From positions 26,894 through 90,893 of the forward strand of contig NZ_CCAE010000014.1 in assembly GCF_000723405.1 (NCBI RefSeq): a stretch of 64,000 nucleotides of DNA, read 5' to 3'. The DNA comes from Hydrogenophaga intermedia (lineage in GTDB: Bacteria > Pseudomonadota > Gammaproteobacteria > Burkholderiales > Burkholderiaceae_C). The position numbers and the translations under genes are program-made. Shown in pieces: positions 46,970 through 56,103 of this stretch. How positions within the stretch are numbered: the first letter of the stretch is position 1; each line of letters starts with the position of its first letter. The notes beneath the pieces are model-generated. The model was not told the DNA's origin. It made no database searches and worked only from the letters and a program-made list of their open reading frames with translations.

Positions 46970-48544
46970 TCACATCAGGCGCGCCAGTGGCGATTGCGCG
47001 GCCATTCCCTGGGGGAAATGGGTCTGCAGGTAAAAGCGCTGTGCATCGGCGTGCATGTCGGTATCAATCAACCGGCGCATGGCTTGCAGGCAAGCCACGT
47101 GTGCGCTGTCGCTCTCGGGGTAGGCCGGCAGCAGGGCAATGATGAGCTTGAACATCACCAGTCGATCCACCGGCTGGAGCGATGGCTGCGAGCACCAGGC
47201 GTCCAGCACCTCCAGCAGCGCTTTCTCGTCCAGCCACTCCTTGTCGAGCTTGGGCAGCAAGCGCTTCAATGGCGAGCCATTGCCGCGCCGAAGCTCCCCG
47301 CAGGCCAGGTCGAGCCAGAGCCGGTAGTCCTGGCGTATGTCCAGTTGCAGCGCAGTGTCCACTGTGGAAATCACCGCCTGCAATGCCTCCCAACTCGCGC
47401 CCAGCGGGTTCAGCAGTTCGCTGTGGATCCAGTCGAGCAGTCGGTCGCGGGCGCGCTGGATGTCCTGTGGCCGGCCAATCAACCGAGGGGCGAAGTCCGT
47501 GATGCGGCCCGTGGCATCGGGCGTCGGCTTGACGGACAACCAGAACAGGGCCGAGCGCTTGCGGGCGCTGGCGGCCGAGAGGGAGGTGTCGGCGTTGGGT
47601 TGCAGCCGTTCGCGCAGTGACAGGCATTGCTGCAGCAAGGGCAGTTGCTGCTCCTGCGCCGGCAGCTCTACCGTCACCGCATGCAGCAGGGTCAGCGCGA
47701 AACCGACGCCTTCGGGCCCGGCCTTGGCCCAGGAATCGCACACCATTTCGAGGGCCTCGATTTCCGCGCTGCTCCAGCGGGCCTTCAGGCGCGTGAACCT
47801 CAGGCCGGCTCCCGTGCCCTGTTGCTTCATGGCGGCTGGGTCGCCGTGGAACAGGGCGCGATAGGCATTCAGGTACGGCGCGCAGACCTGGGGCTCCAGG
47901 CACCGCATGGCCGCCTCGGTGAACCGCAGCTCGATCAGATGCGCCAGGGTGCGGTTCGCGGTGACCATGCCCTCCGCGTCGACGCCGAATAAGCGCCGGA
48001 TGGCCTCTTCATAGTCCGGGCGAAGCCCTGCGGCGCCCGGCAGCAAGGCGAGTACGTGGAAGGCGTGAAGCAGCAGCACCCGGCGATCGAACCCGCTGAA
48101 TCGGGTGTCGACGCAGACCTGCAGCATGGCCCGCAGGTCCGGGTCGCTCAACTGGTGCAGGGCGTCGATGTCGCTCGGTAGCAGCCATGAACGGTCCAGC
48201 CATTGAATCAGCGGGTCCAGATCCCCTGTCGACCGGATGCCGTTCAACAAGCCCTGGAGGGGCGACACCCGGGCCGGCGAAGCGTCGACAGGCTTGGGCG
48301 TGTCGGGTGGCTGCGCGCTTGATGCCGGGCGGGCGGGTGAATGGTTGGAGAGGCTGAACGGGAGCGGGTTGTCCGCGAAGCGCGACGAAGCGGTCGCGCC
48401 CTTGCAGCGCGGTGTGGGGGGCAGCGGTGTGGTGGGACGCGCCGGAGGGGTGGACTGAGCCGGGGTACCGTGGGACGCCGCTGGCTTCTTGTCGGACCCG
48501 ATGACGGGCTTGCCGGGACTGGTGCTGAACAGGTTACTTCTCAT
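46970..48544 (-). CDS. Large helical protein A of a paralogous trio, possible secreted effector
   Basis: 524 residues. Residues 1-95 are Ser/Pro/Thr-rich and disordered ('MRSNLFSTSPGKPVIGSDKK...'), like N-terminal export signals of type III effectors. The rest is predicted helical and Leu/Trp-rich, without signal peptide or membrane segment. Residues ~335-510 carry the trio domain: 'WLSVKPTPDATG', 'RARDRLLDWIHSELL', 'GASWEALQAVISTVD', 'WLDLACGELRRG', 'LLEVLDAW', 'LLPAYPESDSAHVACLQAM'. Equivalent positions are found in proteins B and C. It starts 60 bp after trmB and ends 19 bp before the small chaperone-like gene A. Function unknown. Confidence 0.8.
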   Translation of the reverse strand: MRSNLFSTSPGKPVIGSDKKPAASHGTPAQSTPPARPTTPLPPTPRCKGATASSRFADNPLPFSLSNHSPARPASSAQPPDTPKPVDASPARVSPLQGLLNGIRSTGDLDPLIQWLDRSWLLPSDIDALHQLSDPDLRAMLQVCVDTRFSGFDRRVLLLHAFHVLALLPGAAGLRPDYEEAIRRLFGVDAEGMVTANRTLAHLIELRFTEAAMRCLEPQVCAPYLNAYRALFHGDPAAMKQQGTGAGLRFTRLKARWSSAEIEALEMVCDSWAKAGPEGVGFALTLLHAVTVELPAQEQQLPLLQQCLSLRERLQPNADTSLSAASARKRSALFWLSVKPTPDATGRITDFAPRLIGRPQDIQRARDRLLDWIHSELLNPLGASWEALQAVISTVDTALQLDIRQDYRLWLDLACGELRRGNGSPLKRLLPKLDKEWLDEKALLEVLDAWCSQPSLQPVDRLVMFKLIIALLPAYPESDSAHVACLQAMRRLIDTDMHADAQRFYLQTHFPQGMAAQSPLARLM

Positions 48545-48604
48545 GGCCGTGAGTCGCCTGCCGGGATGGCGGGAGTCCTCACGGAAGAATGATGAGCCTC
48601 TCGC

Positions 48605-49336
48605 TCAGACCCGGCGCCAGACCAGATCCCACACACCGTGGCCCAGCTTCAGGCCCCGGTTCTCGAACTTGGTGAGCGGGCGGTAGTCGGGCTTGGGCGC
48701 ATAGCCGCCGTGTTCGTCGCCCACGGTGTTGCGCAGCAAGGGCTCGGCGCGCAGCACCTCCAGCATCTGCTCGGCGTAGGGCTGCCAGTCGGTGGCCAGG
48801 TGCAGGTAGCCGCCGGGCTTGAGCTTGCGCGCCAGCCGGTTCACGAACGGGCCCTGGATGAGGCGGCGCTTGTGGTGCTTGGTCTTGTGCCAGGGGTCGG
48901 GGAAGAAGACATGCACGCCGTCGAGGCTGGCGTCGGCGAGCATGTGGTCCATCACTTCGACGGCGTCGTGGCGCAGGATGCGGATGTTCTGCAGCCCGCC
49001 GTCGCCCGCGAGCTTGAGCAACGCGCCCACGCCGGGCTCGTGCACCTCGCAGCAGAGGAAGTCGTCCTGCGGTCGCACGCTGGCGATGTGGGCGGTGGCG
49101 CCGCCCATGCCGAAGCCGATCTCCAGCACCAGCGGGGCCGTGCGACCGAAAGCGGCCTTGGCGTCGAAGCGCTGGTCGGGCGCGTAGGGCAGCAGGAAGC
49201 GCGGGCCATACACCTCATAGGCCTTGGCCTGCGCGGCGGTGGTGCGGCCCGCGCGCAGCACGTAGCTCTTGACCTGCCGCAGGAAGGGCACGTCGCTGGG
49301 GGGAGTGCGCGGCTGCGCGTGGCGGGGGTCGGTCAT
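48605..49336 (-). CDS. trmB: tRNA (guanine-N7-)-methyltransferase
   Basis: 243 residues from '[36 protein letters not shown]'; the in-frame extension to 49921 runs through the neighbouring gene. SAM-binding motif I is '[17 protein letters not shown]', with the acid '[15 protein letters not shown]'. The family signature is '[42 protein letters not shown]'. It makes m7G46 in tRNA. It is set between two members of the helical-protein family, 38 bp after B and 60 bp before A. Confidence 0.95.
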   Translation of the reverse strand: MTDPRHAQPRTPPSDVPFLRQVKSYVLRAGRTTAAQAKAYEVYGPRFLLPYAPDQRFDAKAAFGRTAPLVLEIGFGMGGATAHIASVRPQDDFLCCEVHEPGVGALLKLAGDGGLQNIRILRHDAVEVMDHMLADASLDGVHVFFPDPWHKTKHHKRRLIQGPFVNRLARKLKPGGYLHLATDWQPYAEQMLEVLRAEPLLRNTVGDEHGGYAPKPDYRPLTKFENRGLKLGHGVWDLVWRRV

Positions 49337-49374
49337 GGTCGGGCGGGGATTGTAGGTGGCCCGCCCGGCGCCAT

Positions 49375-51018
49375 TCATTCTGGCAGGCCGTGCAGGGCGA
49401 ACAGCTCGCGCAATAGCGGGCTCAGTGGCGGTGCGTTCTGATCGGCCACGGTCGAGGGCACGTTCGTGCGGTACGCGAAGCGGATGCGGCGAAACAGCAG
49501 GGAGGCTTGCTCCGGCTGGAAGGACTCGACGTGCAGGGCCACCATCCACTCGGTCAGGAGGGCTTCGTCGAGGCGGTCCGGGATGTCGGACCCGAGATGG
49601 ATGACGGCCAGCGCCTGGAGGGCGCCGCGCAGTCCCGCGAGAACGGGTGGCGTGGCGGTTGACCAGTGGCCGGAGGACGGCATGCGGGCGTCCTGGATGG
49701 CGTCCTCGCACGCGGCTTGCAGATCGGCCAGGCAGGCGGCGCGCTGGCTGGGGTCGAGCGAGTTCAACAGGTCGCGCAGTAACAGGAACTGGCGTTCCAC
49801 GGTGTTGGCGTCGTTGCCGTCCACGAAGGCAGAGAGGCGGCGCACGGTCGCCAGAATGTCCGGCGCGCTGTTGGGCGACTGCGTCCATTGGTGCGCCAGC
49901 GCGCCGACAAGGTCCTGGCACCGCTTGCGCCAGGGACCGTTGAGTGCGCGGGGCAGGCGCGTGGGCACGCTGGACGGGTGCAGCTCGGCGTGTTTCTTGA
50001 TCAATTGCCCGCGCGTGGTCTCGTTGTCAACGCGCTGTATGGCAGAAATGCACTCGTCATGGATCGCGACATCGGCGCCCGGGTGGGGCAGCAAGGGCAG
50101 CAGGCATTCGATGAGTTCGGCCCGGGCTGTGTCGGGCAGGCCGGCGGTGCGACAGAGTTCGAGCACGTTGTGCAGGCTGTTGGCGTCAATGGGACCAGCG
50201 TTCCACGCGGTCAACGACGCGAGCAACAGGCCGATGTCCTGGCTGCGCCGCGCTTCCATCGTCTGCAGGCGCAGCCACTGCTGCGTGTCGAACGTCCAGC
50301 CCAGCCCCCGTTCCACCGTCCCTATCACCTGGAGGAGTTCTTTCCAGGTGAGGCCGTTGGGGTCGCGCAGGTGGGCATCCACCCAGGCCTCGAACATCAC
50401 GCGCGCGCGCTGGCGGCCGGCGTCTTTGGCCAGTTGCGGGGTGTCGAGCGATAGCTGGATGCCCACCAGGGTGCAAGCCCCGTCGGCGGGATCGCCGTCC
50501 ACCTGGAGCTCGAGCCAGTCGCCGACCGTGTGGCGCTCGATGTGGGCGAGGGCGGACGCGATGCGGTTGACCATTGCTGGCACCACAGCCGCAGCGCCAC
50601 GGGGGTCGGGGCCGATCACGTGCGACAACTGCTGCGCCAGGCCGGCTGCCTTGCGCATCAGATCGGGTTGTGAGGTGCGTCTGGCCGCATCGAACAGGTC
50701 CAGCAGTCGCTGCGCCAGGTTCACGCCTACTCCCCCGATGAGTTGCTCGCGCGGGAGCTTGTCGATCTGAAGGCAGATGTCGTCCAGATCCCTGTCGATG
50801 GCGAGTAGGGGGGCTTCGTCCTGCGTCGCCGGCAGTTGGGAGAACGGAGGCGGGTCGTTCTGCAGCAGCCTTTGGATCCGCTGGGCGGAGATTTTGGCCA
50901 CCTCTCGGGTCGGCGTGCTTTTCACGGTGCGGCGGGTGCCGGTCTGCGGGTCCGGTAGGACGTTGCGCGAGAAGCTGCGCGCGCTGATGTTCTGGGTGGT
51001 GGTGTTTTTGTTGCTCAT
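49375..51018 (-). CDS. Large helical protein B of the paralogous trio, possible secreted effector
   Basis: 547 residues from '[19 protein letters not shown]'; a longer frame to 51069 adds 17 residues before this Met. Residues 1-60 are Ser/Thr/Asn/Arg-rich and disordered, the rest helical. Trio domain ~167-348: '[13 protein letters not shown]', '[16 protein letters not shown]', '[15 protein letters not shown]', '[11 protein letters not shown]', 'LHNVLELC', '[22 protein letters not shown]'. A second block, '[11 protein letters not shown]' (408-418), is shared with protein C but not A. Unlike A and C it has no small chaperone-like gene after it; trmB follows at 38 bp. Function unknown. Confidence 0.8.
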   Translation of the reverse strand: MSNKNTTTQNISARSFSRNVLPDPQTGTRRTVKSTPTREVAKISAQRIQRLLQNDPPPFSQLPATQDEAPLLAIDRDLDDICLQIDKLPREQLIGGVGVNLAQRLLDLFDAARRTSQPDLMRKAAGLAQQLSHVIGPDPRGAAAVVPAMVNRIASALAHIERHTVGDWLELQVDGDPADGACTLVGIQLSLDTPQLAKDAGRQRARVMFEAWVDAHLRDPNGLTWKELLQVIGTVERGLGWTFDTQQWLRLQTMEARRSQDIGLLLASLTAWNAGPIDANSLHNVLELCRTAGLPDTARAELIECLLPLLPHPGADVAIHDECISAIQRVDNETTRGQLIKKHAELHPSSVPTRLPRALNGPWRKRCQDLVGALAHQWTQSPNSAPDILATVRRLSAFVDGNDANTVERQFLLLRDLLNSLDPSQRAACLADLQAACEDAIQDARMPSSGHWSTATPPVLAGLRGALQALAVIHLGSDIPDRLDEALLTEWMVALHVESFQPEQASLLFRRIRFAYRTNVPSTVADQNAPPLSPLLRELFALHGLPE

Positions 51019-51110
51019 GTCGGGTGCGCGTGGCGGGAGGACGCGGCTGTGTGCGCTGCGCGCGCGCAAACAATCCTCATCGAACGTTCACTACCGGTGC
51101 TGTGGTGGGC

Positions 51111-52013
51111 TCAGGGTCGGGGTGCACGCGCGGTGAGCGCGGCCCAGTCCGCCGTCCAATCGCGCAGGACCGCATCGACGGCGCCCACCGTGCCCGCGCG
51201 CGCCGGCAGCCCCAGCACCCGCGCCGCCGCGTTCAGCGCCGCCAGCGGATCGCTCAGGTCCAGCGCTTGCGCGCCGTTCTGTTTGCTCAGCTTCTCGCCG
51301 TTGTCGCCCAGCACCAGCGGCGTGTGCCGGTAGAGGGGCGTGGGCAGGCCGAGCGCGCGCTGCAGCAGGATCTGACGCGGCGTGTTGTCGGCGAGGTCCT
51401 CGCCGCGCACCACGTGCGTGATGCCCTGCGCCGCGTCGTCCACCACCACGGCGAGCTGATAGGCCCACAGGCCGTCGGCGCGGCGCAGGATGAAGTCGCC
51501 CACGTCGCGGGCCACGTCCTGCGACTGGGGGCCCAGGCGGCTGTCGGTCCAGTCCACCCGCGCCGCGTCGGGCACCCGCAGGCGCCAGGCGCGCGGCGAG
51601 CGGCCCTGCAGCCCGCCGTTCTCGGGCCGGCAGGTGCCGGGGTACACGGCCGCGTGGTGGCGCTCGCGCGGCGCGCCGCTGGCCAGCAAGGCGCGTTCGA
51701 TGTCCTGGCGCGAGCAGGCGCAGGGGTAGGCGGCGCCCTGGGCGATGAGGCGGTCCAGCGCCGCCTGGTACAGCGTGTCGCGCTGCGATTGCCACACCAC
51801 GGGTTCGTCGCTCACCAGCCCGCAGGCGGCGAGCTGGTCGAGGATGAGCCGGTCGGCCCCGGGGATGCAGCGCGGGGTGTCCACGTCTTCGATGCGCACG
51901 AGCCAGGTGCCGCCGTGGGCGCGGGCGTCGAGCCAACTGGCCAGCGCGGCCACCAGCGAGCCGGCGTGCAGCGGGCCGGTGGGCGAGGGGGCAAAGCGTC
52001 CGCGGTAGGGCAT
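51111..52013 (-). CDS. gluQ: Glutamyl-Q tRNA(Asp) synthetase
   Basis: 300 residues from '[31 protein letters not shown]'. HIGH-type '[11 protein letters not shown]', zinc site '[12 protein letters not shown]...YPGTCR' and KMSKS-like '[10 protein letters not shown]'. It lacks the anticodon-binding domain, as GluQRS does. It attaches glutamate to queuosine at position 34 of tRNA-Asp. It starts 38 bp after small protein C and ends 92 bp before helical protein B. Confidence 0.95.
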   Translation of the reverse strand: MPYRGRFAPSPTGPLHAGSLVAALASWLDARAHGGTWLVRIEDVDTPRCIPGADRLILDQLAACGLVSDEPVVWQSQRDTLYQAALDRLIAQGAAYPCACSRQDIERALLASGAPRERHHAAVYPGTCRPENGGLQGRSPRAWRLRVPDAARVDWTDSRLGPQSQDVARDVGDFILRRADGLWAYQLAVVVDDAAQGITHVVRGEDLADNTPRQILLQRALGLPTPLYRHTPLVLGDNGEKLSKQNGAQALDLSDPLAALNAAARVLGLPARAGTVGAVDAVLRDWTADWAALTARAPRP

Positions 52014-52051
52014 GGGGTGGTGTCGCGAGGGGGGCGCGTGCAAGGGGTGCG

Positions 52052-52531
52052 TCAGGCGAAGCCCAGGTGCATGGCCCTTGCCTGTGGCCAGGCCACCTCC
52101 CGCAGCGGCTGCGCCGGCGCGGACTCCGTGTCGCGCGTGCGGAGTCGGCAGACACCGAGCCCGTCGCGGTGCAGGCGCAGCGTGCGCGCCACGGTGTCGG
52201 CCCGCAGCTCGCCGAACGGGATCTGCGAGACCAGCATGGCCTCGCCCCGGGCGGCGTGCCACCACAGGGTCAGGGCGTCGCCATCGGGCGAGTCGCGCCA
52301 TTCAACGGACCAGCCCGGGTCGCGCCACGGCGGCAGCTCGCCCGCCTCGACCGGCAGGGACGGGAACAGGGTGAGGGTCTCGATGGCCCCGAACCTGTCG
52401 AGCCAGCGCCATGCCATGGGATGGTGGCGGTCGAGCAGGCCGCTGACCATTGACGACCCGCTGTCGGCGTCGGCGGTGAAGCCGGGTTCGGTGCCGAGCA
52501 GGCGGGCCAGTTCGGTGGTTTCAATACTCAT
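52052..52531 (-). CDS. Small uncharacterised protein C, chaperone-like, paired with helical protein C
   Basis: 159 residues, paralogue of the small protein at 46459-46950: HPMAWR 37-42, WRDPGWSV 69-76, TLWWHAA 88-94, FGEL 106-109 and VARTLRLH 114-121 all occur at nearly equal spacing. N-terminal '[18 protein letters not shown]' is a different helix from that of protein A. Its ATG lies 10 bp inside the 3' end of the large protein C gene, in another frame, so translation is coupled. No signal peptide or membrane segment. A class I secretion-chaperone-like role for its large neighbour is inference. Confidence 0.78.
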   Translation of the reverse strand: MSIETTELARLLGTEPGFTADADSGSSMVSGLLDRHHPMAWRWLDRFGAIETLTLFPSLPVEAGELPPWRDPGWSVEWRDSPDGDALTLWWHAARGEAMLVSQIPFGELRADTVARTLRLHRDGLGVCRLRTRDTESAPAQPLREVAWPQARAMHLGFA

Positions 52532-54758
52532 GCCGCTTCCTGGCTGCCTTCAACTCGTCGCTGAGTTGCTGGTACTTCTCGCGCGCCGCGACTGGAATGT
52601 CGCCGTACTCCTGCAGCGAGTCGACGCGGAACATCGTATTCGCATCCGTCATCACCGCTGTCGCTTCCTCTTTCTGGCCATTGGCGCGCAACTCCAGGCC
52701 CTTGGACCACCGCACGAAGAAGGCCACCAGCCGATTCACCGGGCACTCGCGTTCTTCCCGCGAGGGCTCGCCACTGTCTGGCCGTTGCAACTGCGCCCGG
52801 ACAGCCCCGTGCAGTGCCATGAGTTCGAAGGGCGGAAGTTCCTTTTCCTTGCGGGCCGATCGATTCTCCCGCCACAGCTTCCATTGCTCGGTGAGGGTGG
52901 CGTCCATGCGCGTTAGGAGGGCGGTCCGGGCGTTGATGGGCACACGCTGCAATGCGTGGCGCAACAGGGTGAACTGCCGCTCGGTGTCGGCCAGGCGCGT
53001 TTCCGTCGGCACCTGGGCCATCAGGGGGAGCCAGCGGAGCAGCAGGTCGGCGATCACGTTCGCGTCTTGCACCTGCGCGATCGCGGCGTCCAGCAGGGCG
53101 CGGCAGGCGGGCTCCCAGGTGAGCCATTGGGTGCCCGCGCGGGGCTTGGGAAACTCCCGAAGGAGCCACTTCATGACCGCCACCTGGCGCTGTTCGGCGG
53201 TACCGGTCTGGGCGTCTTCCAGGAGGCCGATCACGTACTCGGCGAACGGGCCCGCGGTGTCGACCGCCTGCAGCGGGTAGCGGCCCAGGTAGCTTTGCCA
53301 GAGTTCACCGCCTGCGGGGGCCTGGGCGCTGGCCAGGTGCCACAGCTCACCCAGGAATTGCGCGTGCAACGCCGGGTCGGATTTCTGAGGGGGCAAGTGC
53401 GGGAGCATGGCTTTGAGCATCGCCGATCGCGGCGCCGGGTCCACGCACTCGGGGAGCTTCTTCAGCACCTGCTGCAATGGTTTCGTTCCGATGGCGCCGG
53501 CCCGGGCGCTGCCCAGGTGGTCACTGACCCGTGCCCAGTCTCCGCCGCGCTGGGCCTGCCGCAGCTTGAACTCCACCCAGTGCTCGGCGCTGAGCCAGGC
53601 GTCGCCGGGTGGATCACCGGCGACGGGGTGGATCACATCGTGCATCAGCGCTGTCCAGGACAGGCCGATGTCCTCGGGCATTTCCAGTTGCGCACGCAGC
53701 CACTCGCGAAACCACTTCTGGGCGCCGTCTCTGGACTTGTTGTCCTTCAACAGCGGGCTGTGGGCGTTGACCGTCACCTTCACCGTCGGCGCGCCGGTCT
53801 GGAGGTCGTGGCCGGCTTCGATGCTCAACCAGTCCTTCATGTGCTTTTCTGCCCGCCGGACACGCCACCGCTGGGCATCGGCATTGAGTTGTCGGGCCTT
53901 GTCACGCAGGGTTGGCGTATCGGCCCGTTGGGCCACACGATCGGCGAGGTTGCGGATGTCGATCAGCAGGCCTGGAACGTCTTTGTGGCTTTTCTGCATG
54001 GCCTGGGCGCTGTGCTCCAGCAGCTCATCCATGAGGTCGGGCAGTTGGTCGAGTGAGGCACTCTCCACGCGCAGCCGCGCGTCTTGCAGTTTCACCCGCA
54101 GGCCCTCCAGCGGATGGATGTGGTTGGCGAGCGCCGCAAGGGTGACGCGCACGTCCTCCGGCACGAACCCCCGACTGTTCGGCGTGGCCCATCCGCCCTC
54201 GGCCAGCTTCACGATGGCCTCGCCGATCTGTTCGGCGTTCCTGGGGTCGATGCCCTCGGCGAGTTGATCGGCGCGCTCGACGAGGAGGCTGCGCGCCAGT
54301 GCCGGGTCCTTCAGCAAGGGCAATGCCGCATTGATCAGTTGGCACGCTTTGCCGGGCGCCACTGCCGCCCAGGCCAGGCAGACGGTGAGCAGGTTCTTCT
54401 CGTCTGCCCGCAGGAGTGTGCGCGTGGTGGGCGTCCAGGGTGTCTTCGCCATGTCGATGCAGCACGACTCGTCGGCCAGCGCAGGGCTGTGGGCAGCAAG
54501 ATAGCCAGGCTGGCTGGCGATGCGTTCTGCCTGAACTTGTGTGAGGCCCCATTGCACGAGGTCGGCAATGACGGGGCCCTTTCGACTGGGCAGGTGCAGC
54601 GATTCGGCCGGGTTGATGCCGATGGAGCCCAGGAACTGGTTGAATTTTCCTGGCTTGGTGGCCGTGGCACCTGAGGTGTCGCCGCCGCCCGGGTTGAGGG
54701 GCGTCGAGATCGACTTGGTTCTGCTGCTTCTGGTGGAGTCTTTGCCGAAGGGATGCAT
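52521..54758 (-). CDS. Large helical protein C of the paralogous trio, possible secreted effector
   Basis: 745 residues from 'MHPFGKDSTRSSRTKSIST'; the frame extends to 55616 only as a shadow of the oxidoreductase gene. Residues 1-40 are Ser/Thr/Arg/Gly-rich, then predicted helical with no signal peptide. Trio domain ~309-494: 'WLSIEAGHDLQTGAP', 'AQKWFREWLRAQLEM', 'GLSWTALMHDVIHPV', 'WVEFKLRQAQRGG', 'LQQVLKKL', 'MLPHLPPQKSDPALHAQFLGEL'. 'ERQFTLLRHAL' (593-603) matches protein B. The C-terminus is Arg/Lys/Glu-rich and overlaps the start of small protein C by 11 bp. It is first in transcription order of the cluster. Function unknown. Confidence 0.82.
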   Translation of the reverse strand: MHPFGKDSTRSSRTKSISTPLNPGGGDTSGATATKPGKFNQFLGSIGINPAESLHLPSRKGPVIADLVQWGLTQVQAERIASQPGYLAAHSPALADESCCIDMAKTPWTPTTRTLLRADEKNLLTVCLAWAAVAPGKACQLINAALPLLKDPALARSLLVERADQLAEGIDPRNAEQIGEAIVKLAEGGWATPNSRGFVPEDVRVTLAALANHIHPLEGLRVKLQDARLRVESASLDQLPDLMDELLEHSAQAMQKSHKDVPGLLIDIRNLADRVAQRADTPTLRDKARQLNADAQRWRVRRAEKHMKDWLSIEAGHDLQTGAPTVKVTVNAHSPLLKDNKSRDGAQKWFREWLRAQLEMPEDIGLSWTALMHDVIHPVAGDPPGDAWLSAEHWVEFKLRQAQRGGDWARVSDHLGSARAGAIGTKPLQQVLKKLPECVDPAPRSAMLKAMLPHLPPQKSDPALHAQFLGELWHLASAQAPAGGELWQSYLGRYPLQAVDTAGPFAEYVIGLLEDAQTGTAEQRQVAVMKWLLREFPKPRAGTQWLTWEPACRALLDAAIAQVQDANVIADLLLRWLPLMAQVPTETRLADTERQFTLLRHALQRVPINARTALLTRMDATLTEQWKLWRENRSARKEKELPPFELMALHGAVRAQLQRPDSGEPSREERECPVNRLVAFFVRWSKGLELRANGQKEEATAVMTDANTMFRVDSLQEYGDIPVAAREKYQQLSDELKAARKRHEY

Positions 54759-54907
54759 GGTGCCGGGATCGGGGGCGCGTGGGCCGGTCGCGGAGCGTGA
54801 ACGGTCCCGGTGGCCAGGGCGGGACGCACGCTTGGTGCCACCCTGGGTGGGCCAATTCCTTTGCAAACCCTCATCGGCCGGCGCCGCCGCGGGCCGCAGG
54901 CCGCGCC

Positions 54908-55999
54908 TCAGGCCAGCGCCAGCGCCAGCTCCAGCCCCGAGACGAAGGCGTCTTCCACCCGGTGACCCAGGCACCAGTCGCCGCACAGACCGATGCCCAG
55001 CGCGGCGTCGAGCAGGTGGCTTTGGCCCAGCGGCGTTTGCGTCTGCGCGTAGCGCCAGCGCTGCACCTCGGCAAAGGGCGGCGTGGCGCGGATGCCGGTG
55101 ATCTCGGCGAAACCCTTGAGCAGCTTGGCCTTCACGCGCTCGGCGTCGTCTTCCAGGTGTTTGGTGGACCAGGCCGGGCTGGCCTGGACCGTCCAGCGCT
55201 CGATGGGCTCGCGCGCGGGCTTGCTCGATTCGCGCGCGAGCCAACTGATGCGGTGGTGCGTGCTGCGCGCCGCGCTCCACTGCGGGCCCAGGTGGTACAG
55301 GCCGGGCTGCATGGCCTGAGGGAAGGCGACCATGAGCGTCCAGCACGGCGCCACGTGCACGGGGGCAAGCGCCTGGCGCAGCTCGGGCGCCAGGCCTGAG
55401 GCGAGCAGCAGCGCATGCGCCTGCGGGTGCGGAATGGCGAGCACCACGCGGTCGAAGCCACCGAGCACGCGCTGGCCGCCGTCGGCGTCGGCCGTGCGCA
55501 GTTGCCATTGCTCGGGGTGCAGGGCGTCGCGTTCGATGTGCGAGACCGGCGTGTCCAGCAGCGCCTGCGCACCCGGCATGCCGTTCGCTTCGGGCTTGAG
55601 CAGCGGCTGCGCCCACAGCGCGACCAGGGCGTTCATGCCCGGCGCGGCCACGAAGTGCGGTTCTGTGGGAGGCGGAGCACTGGCCAGCACGTGGCCGAAC
55701 TCGTCGAGCACGCGCACGGTGCTGGCGCTCCAGGCGCGCACGGCGCGGGTGGCGGTGGCGCGCAGCGCCAGCTCGAAGCGCGCATCGCGCACGGTGAAGT
55801 ACTGCACGCCGGGGTCGAAGCCGCCGAACTCGGTGCGCCGCGTGGCCATGCGCCCACCGACGGTGGAGGCCGCGTCGATCAGCGTGACGCGGTGGCCGGC
55901 CTGCAGCAGCGTGCGCGCGGCGGTGACGCCCGCCATGCCCGCGCCCACCACGGCGACATGCAAGGGAGCGCGCGAAGATGGAGCGGGGCGTGAAGTCAT
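54908..55999 (-). CDS. FAD-dependent oxidoreductase, renalase-like
   Basis: 363 residues from 'MTSRPAPSSRAPLHVAVVGAGMAGVTAARTLLQAGHRVTLIDAASTVGGRMATRR'; the FAD dinucleotide-binding motif is at ~16-45 and the GGRMATRR motif at ~48. It also has 'FDPGVQYFTVRD' and the C-terminal FAD-contact 'GIGLCGDWCLGHRVEDAFVSGLELA'. It resembles bacterial renalases and monoamine-oxidase-fold proteins, which act on dihydro-NAD isomers or amines in the cytoplasm. Substrate unproven. It runs in the same direction as the helical cluster but is separated from it by 149 bp. Confidence 0.88.
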   Translation of the reverse strand: MTSRPAPSSRAPLHVAVVGAGMAGVTAARTLLQAGHRVTLIDAASTVGGRMATRRTEFGGFDPGVQYFTVRDARFELALRATATRAVRAWSASTVRVLDEFGHVLASAPPPTEPHFVAAPGMNALVALWAQPLLKPEANGMPGAQALLDTPVSHIERDALHPEQWQLRTADADGGQRVLGGFDRVVLAIPHPQAHALLLASGLAPELRQALAPVHVAPCWTLMVAFPQAMQPGLYHLGPQWSAARSTHHRISWLARESSKPAREPIERWTVQASPAWSTKHLEDDAERVKAKLLKGFAEITGIRATPPFAEVQRWRYAQTQTPLGQSHLLDAALGIGLCGDWCLGHRVEDAFVSGLELALALA

Positions 56000-56029
56000 T
56001 CGGCGAATGTAGCAGCGCTCCAGGGGTGC

Positions 56030-56100
56030 CGCGGAACCGGCTTTGCCGGGCCGCAGGCGCCGCCCCCTTGAGGGGGTCGCGCGCAGCGCGGCGGGGGTGC
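56030..56100. repeat. REP-like intergenic repeat, copy 2
   Basis: CGGAACCGGCTTTGCCGGGC, CCGCAGGCGCCGCCCCCTTGAGGGGG, then CGCGCAGCGCGGCGGGGG. The order of palindromic blocks matches copy 1 at 30003-30068 and the centre pairs into strong stem-loops. It sits between the oxidoreductase start and the LysR stop, which read in the same direction. Confidence 0.8.
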
Positions 56101-56103
56101 TTC

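Noticed and set aside
44498..54758. Type III secretion apparatus genes near the putative effectors
   Set aside because: All neighbouring frames are housekeeping or unknown; no SctN ATPase, ring or needle proteins are found, so secretion remains inference.
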